Shown here: piece after piece, positions 59,301 to 64,000 of the stretch | Layout of the letters: each line of letters begins with the position of its first letter | Position numbering within the stretch: position 1 is the first letter of the stretch | NCBI RefSeq assembly: GCF_021134715.1 | Contig: NC_060028.1 | Span: 8,965,482-9,029,481, forward strand | DNA length: 64,000 nucleotides | Direction of reading: 5' to 3' | From: Daphnia pulex | Taxonomy: Eukaryota > Arthropoda > Branchiopoda > Diplostraca > Daphniidae | Position numbers and translations under genes: made by a program | Notes under the pieces: generated by a model | Seen by the model: the letters and a program-made list of their open reading frames with translations, nothing else | What the model was told of the DNA's origin: nothing | Databases searched by the model: none

Positions 59301-62300
59301 CATTTTGATTTGGAGAGAATGCAATCTTACTTGTTCAAAGCCTCCTAAAAGTTCAGTTGTATCCATAGCCGAGTTTGTATTCAAGACGTCGAGGGGATGA
59401 CCGGTTAACTGGGCTACTAAACGCACCAGACTCGTTTTCCCACTAGCTCTCGGGCCAACCTAATTGAATATTTCATTCCAAAGTTTGATCTCAATTTTTC
59501 AAGTTTAAATTCCATTACATAAAATTAAACAACAATCAAAAAGATTAAAAAAAAAACAGTTTGTAGGCAATTTCCATGGCAGTTATGAACCCTTCCATTT
59601 ACTCAATGCATTATAATGATTAGTTCTGTGCTTATTTCCGGCTTCTTTTTTGGTTGAGTTATTGAACAGTTATAAATCCATCTGTGAGCAGTGTGAATAC
59701 AAATTGCACTTACTTTCTTTGTTCGGGGATTGCCCAAACTTGTAAACTCAAAAAGAAAATACATTTAATGCTCCGTGGTTCAAGCCTTTGCTAGTCAATT
59801 ACAACACCCATTAAAGAAATGAAAAGTGTTCGCCTTACCAAGATGGTCATCCAGTTGAGAGCGATGCAATGCATCATGGACTCGAGTGGTCGTAAATTTC
59901 TTTGAAGGATCAACAATTCATGGCCATCGATTAAGTCACCGTGATGGCTCCCTCGAGGTAAAACGGCACTACCAACTTGGATCCAACTTTCTGTCAGGTA
60001 AACGTGAAGATCCTGACCGCGGGGGACTGGATATTCCGGTCCAAAGACGCGTTCGTAAGTGTAGAGCATCGTTTCACGGTCTTGAAGACTTCGCATCCGG
60101 TCGGCGTAGATCAAACCAACAAATTGGCCAGGATTGGAAGATTTGCTGCACTGGACCGCTTCGCACCAGCGGAAAACGTCACGCAAATTAAACTCCCAGG
60201 GTCCACCTCTCAAGCCCCATTGGCCCGATTGCGTCACTTCTTTCACGAGTTGCTCGTTGAATTCAACCATTTTGACGATTACGGCCGGATCGATTTCTGG
60301 ATAAACCGAACGGGCTATAAATTGCAGATCGTCTTTCGATAGAGGATCGACGTAGACTTGGGTGAATCGATTGAGGAATGACCTGGGAAGGCCTTTGCGT
60401 GCTCCTCCTTGTTTGAGCGGATTCTGACAAGCGAATAATTTTGTCATTTGCGGTTGGACTCGGAAGCTACGACCCAATTCCGGTATGTAAAGTTCACCGC
60501 GATGATCCAAAACGGCGTTCAAACCTTCGAGCACAGATTGCGATGCCAAATTGAGCTCGTCAAGCACGATCCATTGGCCTTCTTTGAGAGCACGTAACAG
60601 CGGTCCGTCTCTCCATTCAAATCTGCCGCCCGTTTCGGATCCTTCGACGGGCAAGTCAGCGCCAAAGAGGTCCGATACGTCCGTTTGTTCCGACAAATTG
60701 ATTCGGACAAGCTCGTGGCCTGTGGCTTCCGCTAAAGCGGCCACCAAACTGGTCTTGCCTACTCCAGGACTGCCTTCCAGCAGGAGCGGTTTTTTTAGTT
60801 GTAAAGCTCTCAGTAGACGGACGAGATTAGCAGATGTACTGGGTGCGTTGAATGTGAACGAGCTCTGAGAGGTCGGTTTCGGCCCAGTTTCGATGAAGAA
60901 AGGATCAATTCCAAATAGTCCTTCTTGAAGTTTGACAGTAGATCCCGAAACTGAACGACCCATGAGGGCTGCAATGTTCACTTGGGTGCTGACAGGCGCC
61001 GCAAGTCGACGGATTGCCTCTTCGACGACGGCCCGGTTACCCAACGAGTCTAGGAACACCAAGCAGGCTCCATGAACATAGGCCGAGGCCGGATCCAGTT
61101 GTGTCACTGCGTTGATAAATTGGACCCACGATAAAATATCACGAATGCTGACGGTGGACTTCCTTCCCGTTTCGGACTTGGAGAACCATTCAACGAAGTC
61201 GACAATGCAAATGGCTATGCTTAAATTCTGGCCGTCTACCGTCGTGATCGACTTCCGCTTGAGATTGTGATCGGCAATGTCGATAATATCTTGCCTGTCT
61301 CTCGACATGGGACACCAAATTTCCGTCAAGCGATTTCGGAGGGCAGGAGACAGTTCTTTCTTTCCGTAGTCACCACCGGGGTTCATTGTGGCCAAAAACC
61401 GGAATCGATCAGCAGCTTTGATCACTTCAGGTTCTCCAGATCCGGCCTTTTCGGACAACAAAAGACTTCGTTCTGGTTCTAAAACGGAGTTGAGACGCTC
61501 CAACACACTGTCGTCAGCTAAAGATATTTCGTCAGCAAGGAAGTAATGGCCTCCAATCATCGAAAGTACGAGCGGGCCGTCGACCCATTCAAATAGCCGA
61601 TCGACAACTCCGCTTTCAGATTGTTGGTCCTGAAGATTTCTGACAGGCCTCAGGCCGCCGAGGAAATCGGATCCCTCGCTGTATTGATGACAATTGATAG
61701 TCATTAGCTGGCAGTTCTTTTGACTGGCGAGATATTGGCAGACGCTCGTTTTACCGCAGCCCGTGTCACCCACTAGCAGTACAGGTTCCACGAACCGGAG
61801 CGACTGTCCGACAAGGACAGCCAAACGTCTCAGGGCGAATGTCCAGACGAGATGATCAAAACCTTCCAGTTGCTGGAGGGATTCCAGGATAGGTCGAGTG
61901 ACAGGAGATGTTTCGTTCGATAGAGTGAAGAGTCGCTGCGGATCCACCGTCCGTTTGAAATGTTTCCCCAATACTTCGCGGATGACTAGGGCTTCTTCAT
62001 CTTTACGTACACGTCCGGCCAGCACCAGGTAACCCTCATCAGCTAAATGTTGGTCCCAATCGTAGAAAGTGGCCGCACTGTCAGTTATTGCTAAGCGGTA
62101 GCGCTCCGCCCATCTGAAAAGATCTCGCAATGTCATGAAACCTTGTTTTCCGGCAAAGGCTGCACTTCCTCTCCGGCGGAGTTGTAACTCTCCCATGACA
62201 GCCACACAGCGCTTGCAATAGGACGGGGGCATGTCGCATCGTCGGTGCAGGATGGTTTCCAGTTCTTGAGGTGGGATATCGTTAAAGTGCAGCTCGACGA

Positions 62301-64000
62301 AGCGATTCCGGAACGCTCTGCTCAAGAGCTTGCGGCCTCCATAATTCCCGCCGGGAGGATTCTGTGTAGCAAACAACAGGAAACGCGGATGAGCTTTGAT
62401 TGTCTCTTGTGTTTCGGCAATGAAGAGTTCACGATTGTCGTCCAGTAAACGATTAAGAGCTTCTAGCACTTCGCTGGGGGCAAGATTTAACTCATCCAGA
62501 ATTAGCCAATAGCCTTGACGCATGGCATCCACCAGGACGCCCTCACGGAAAATCAATTTGCCCGTAGTGGGATCAGCTGTGTAGGAGCCCACGTACTCCT
62601 GCAGGTCAGTGTGTTCGTGATTGTTGACCCGGACACACTTATTGCCAGTTAACTGGGCTAAATATCCGATTAAAGATGTCTTGCCAACAGAGGTTTCGCC
62701 CTGTAAAAGGACAGGCAAACGACCGAGTGATACTACTCGCACCAAATCTTTCATGTTGCAGCGGACAGAATCTGTCAGGATGTAGTTCTTGGCTTCGTGG
62801 GGTTCCAGATCACCTTTGGGTATCCAATAGCCTTCGACTTGAATGGATTCCGTTTGGCCCTTCCATAATGGCTTGGGTTGAATGAGTGCCTGGCCCATGA
62901 CCGATTTCATGTTCTTATTGCCAACGACGTGGCGGACAACTAGTTTTTCAACGATGGGATGAGAAGATCGATCCAGTTGGGTCAAAAAGCTCAAACAGAA
63001 TGCTTCGTAAAGGGAGCGAGCCACAGTCCCGCAAGGATTAGAAGCTGCCACAACCAAAGCACGACACAAAGTCCGCAGGCTGAAATGCGGTTGACGTCCA
63101 GTTCCATCGGCAAGACTACGGAGAGCCTCCCCACGGATTTCAAGGTAAAAGCGCACAATGCCTTCAATCTGCAAAATAAATAAAAAAATAAAAAATTACA
63201 TCAGTAACAAGTACAATTCATTTGGTTCACTGTTACCTGCAGAGCTGTCAAATTTAATTCTCTTAAGTAGTCCCCGATGAGTGTAGCCAAATCATGAGGG
63301 CTGCTAATCTCATCAACAACGAATTCGGTAAAGCGAGAGCGGAGTCCAGTAGGCAACTGCTTTTTACCGACGTCAGTGGCCGGATTCATGGCCGCAAAAA
63401 GACGAAAGTCCGGGTGCCGCTTAATAGGTTCGCGATCACCTCGTTCCAGCAGGAAAAGGGATCCTTCGTGGCTTTCTAGCAAACCTGATAGACACTCTAG
63501 TGTCTCAGCTGTCGCCAAATTGATTTCATCCAGTAAAACCCAATCGCCTGCAGAATTTATAAATATTAGCACCAACACCAACTGTCATCTTAATAACTGG
63601 ACTACCTTGTTTAAGAGCTTTCACCAGGCTTCCTTCGACGAACGAGAAAGCAAGAGCGCTATCGGCGTGTCGGATTTGTAGTCGAAGTTGTTGTAGTTGG
63701 AATCCGAGCTGCTCCCAAGCAGGTCGAAGCTCTGGTTTACAGCGCTGAACAGCCGATTGCTGGCTGTGCGTCATGAGTCGGAGCAAATCGGCCCATCGTC
63801 GGTTGGCAAAGCAAGTGGAAATGTGCGACAAAAATTTCGCATTTTGCTGCAAGCTAAAAGTCTCCTCAAATAGTCGTTCGAATTCATGGCGGATCGGAGA
63901 AATTTTCCATTTTAAATCGACTGGTTTGTAGCCACCAAGAAGGTCGGCACTGTCGCTCTGTTGGTTTAAATTGATGACGAGAAGTCGGTGACCAAGAAGC
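37832..64000 (-). CDS. MDN1: midasin, AAA ATPase of 60S ribosome assembly (3' part, N-terminus beyond window)
   Basis: Midasin/Rea1 is a nuclear dynein-like AAA machine that strips assembly factors (Rsa4/NLE1, Ytm1/WDR12) from pre-60S particles. Exons: 64000-63606 (partial), 63547-63237, 63168-59839, 59459-59341, 47930-44012, 43612-39726, 39633-39252, 39184-39018, 38941-38819, 38744-38596, 38523-38359 and 38279-37832, about 4,464 codons. Visible are the AAA2 remainder (LNQQSDSADLLGGYKPVD; Walker B LLDEINLA), AAA3 (GETSVGKTS near 62690; LILDELNLA), AAA4 (GDTGCGKTS near 61760), AAA5 (GSPGVGKTS near 60760) and AAA6 (GPRASGKTS near 59445; degenerate Walker B LLVDNVNL, as in other midasins). A long linker, a ~600-residue Asp/Glu-rich region (about 41060-39260) and the VWA domain with MIDAS motif DDSSSM, assembled across two exons at 38596/38523, follow. 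About the first 700 residues are missing to the right. Confidence 0.97.
47958..52190 (+). other. 5' flank / likely 5' UTR region of the nested GPCR gene
   Basis: No protein-coding exon recognised. The region is rich in purine tracts and short repeats: (AC)n at 48497-48512, and (GA)n at 50232-50256, 50521-50537 and 51494-51523, plus several C or G runs of 8-10. GA tracts of this kind are GAGA-factor targets in insects. The start codon of the receptor is preceded by an AAGAAG-rich leader. Any 5' UTR exons cannot be placed with confidence. Confidence 0.35.
52191..57735 (+). CDS. orphan class A (rhodopsin-like) G-protein-coupled receptor, nested in MDN1 intron
   Basis: The model joins 52191-52372, 54903-55197, 56212-56549 and 57108-57735 in phase, about 480 residues; the last acceptor has a poor pyrimidine tract and is the weakest point. 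Seven hydrophobic segments are visible: TM1 ASLLYLIAVLGVVTNVAVML, TM2 GLIFHQAAVDCTRATMLLPL, TM3 IFETVFLLLATVSAVNLLTT (after CRPVSQC), TM4 CVLFGITMIWFAAITVNLGP, TM5 YIVNLLWVIVNSLCLILTVT, TM6 MFTTICIVYALFWGPLFLVV and TM7 LYICFAHAFINPTVFLLLHS. TM7 carries NPxxF in place of NPxxY. Cysteines before TM3 and in loop 2 (HPACPL) suit the usual disulfide. There is no DRY after TM3 (VLNDTP instead), and the loop to TM4 is long and acidic (QDDEDDEDG). The N-terminus has NGT for glycosylation. Ligand unknown; the family was not named with confidence. Confidence 0.85.
53322..53352 (+). repeat. (GA)n microsatellite in GPCR intron 1
   Basis: About 31 bases of alternating G and A. Confidence 0.9.
56106..56142 (+). 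repeat. (ACTA/ACTG)n short tandem repeat before GPCR exon 3
   Basis: Eight or so tetramers of AACT/GACT type, about 70 bases upstream of the exon 3 acceptor at 56210-56211. Confidence 0.7.
57795..57800 (+). terminator. poly(A) signal of the nested GPCR gene
   Basis: AATAAA about 60 bases after the stop codon, followed by two more near-copies (AATAAA at about 57803 and near 57950). Confidence 0.6.
57993..58024 (+). repeat. (GA)n microsatellite behind the GPCR gene
   Basis: About 32 bases of GA repeats after a purine-rich stretch. Confidence 0.9.
58025..59340. other. remainder of the large MDN1 intron, no gene seen
   Basis: Open frames here are short and AT-rich, with no recognisable family. 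The stretch between the GPCR 3' end and the MDN1 donor holds nothing that I can name. Confidence 0.4.

Larger units (their letters stand above)
47931..59340 (-). other. 11.4-kb MDN1 intron containing a nested antisense gene
   Basis: The donor GTAAGA follows ...ELLGGFEQ at 59341, and the acceptor TTACAG precedes GDVNRTLEEL at 47930. The joined protein runs smoothly through AAA6, between Walker A and Walker B, with no missing exon compared with other midasins. Most MDN1 introns here are 60-100 bases, so this one is exceptional. It holds the complete GPCR gene on the plus strand plus GA- and AC-repeats. Confidence 0.9.

Overview
The window looks like nuclear DNA of an arthropod, most likely a cladoceran crustacean of the Daphnia type. 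This rests on spliced genes with many short introns (about 60-75 bases where junctions can be read), arthropod gene families (a three-domain peritrophin-like cuticle protein, a small double-stranded-RNA-binding protein, an orphan class A receptor), moderate GC and many GA/AC microsatellites. The organism is an inference; no species can be fixed from the sequence alone.

Left region (1-7.1 kb). The first coding exon of a secreted protein points left (186 to 82). A complete BolA1-type gene (1039-1572, +) and a complete two-dsRBD protein gene (2388-3173, +) follow. A three-CBM14 cuticle protein gene (4402 to 3333, -) converges on the dsRBD gene. From 4.4 to 7.1 kb no known gene is seen, apart from a possible two-exon reading frame that runs into the edge of the next block.

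Middle region (7,087-30,896). This 23.8-kb block is one nested inverted-repeat structure with no recognisable protein gene. Its plan is A - [B, spacer, reverse B (short)] - [B, reversed spacer, reverse B] - reverse A. The outer A arms (about 2.3 kb) have diverged by a few percent with indels. The inner arms around the second spacer (about 5.2 kb each) look almost identical. The 1.35-kb spacer lies in opposite orientation in the two tandem copies, as expected if it flipped by recombination between its flanking arms. The arms carry a chain of exon-like modules with good splice sites and a final AATAAA, so a spliced, probably non-coding RNA has been amplified with the palindrome. A 0.38-kb terminal-inverted-repeat element sits at the same place in all three B copies.

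Between 31.4 and 37.8 kb lie a complete membrane-anchored SDR9C-type dehydrogenase gene (-) and a 1.38-kb foldback element. The element's 219-base terminal inverted repeats each hold a CTCF-consensus-like site, and its interior holds a decayed thioredoxin-like gene fragment. About 3 kb with no recognisable gene follows.

Right region (37.8-64 kb). Most of midasin (MDN1/Rea1), the giant AAA ATPase of 60S ribosome assembly, is on the minus strand: AAA2 (part) to AAA6, the linker, the Asp/Glu-rich region and the C-terminal MIDAS/VWA domain. Its N-terminus lies beyond the right edge. One 11.4-kb intron splits AAA6 and contains, on the opposite strand, a complete four-exon class A GPCR gene with no DRY motif and a long acidic second intracellular loop.
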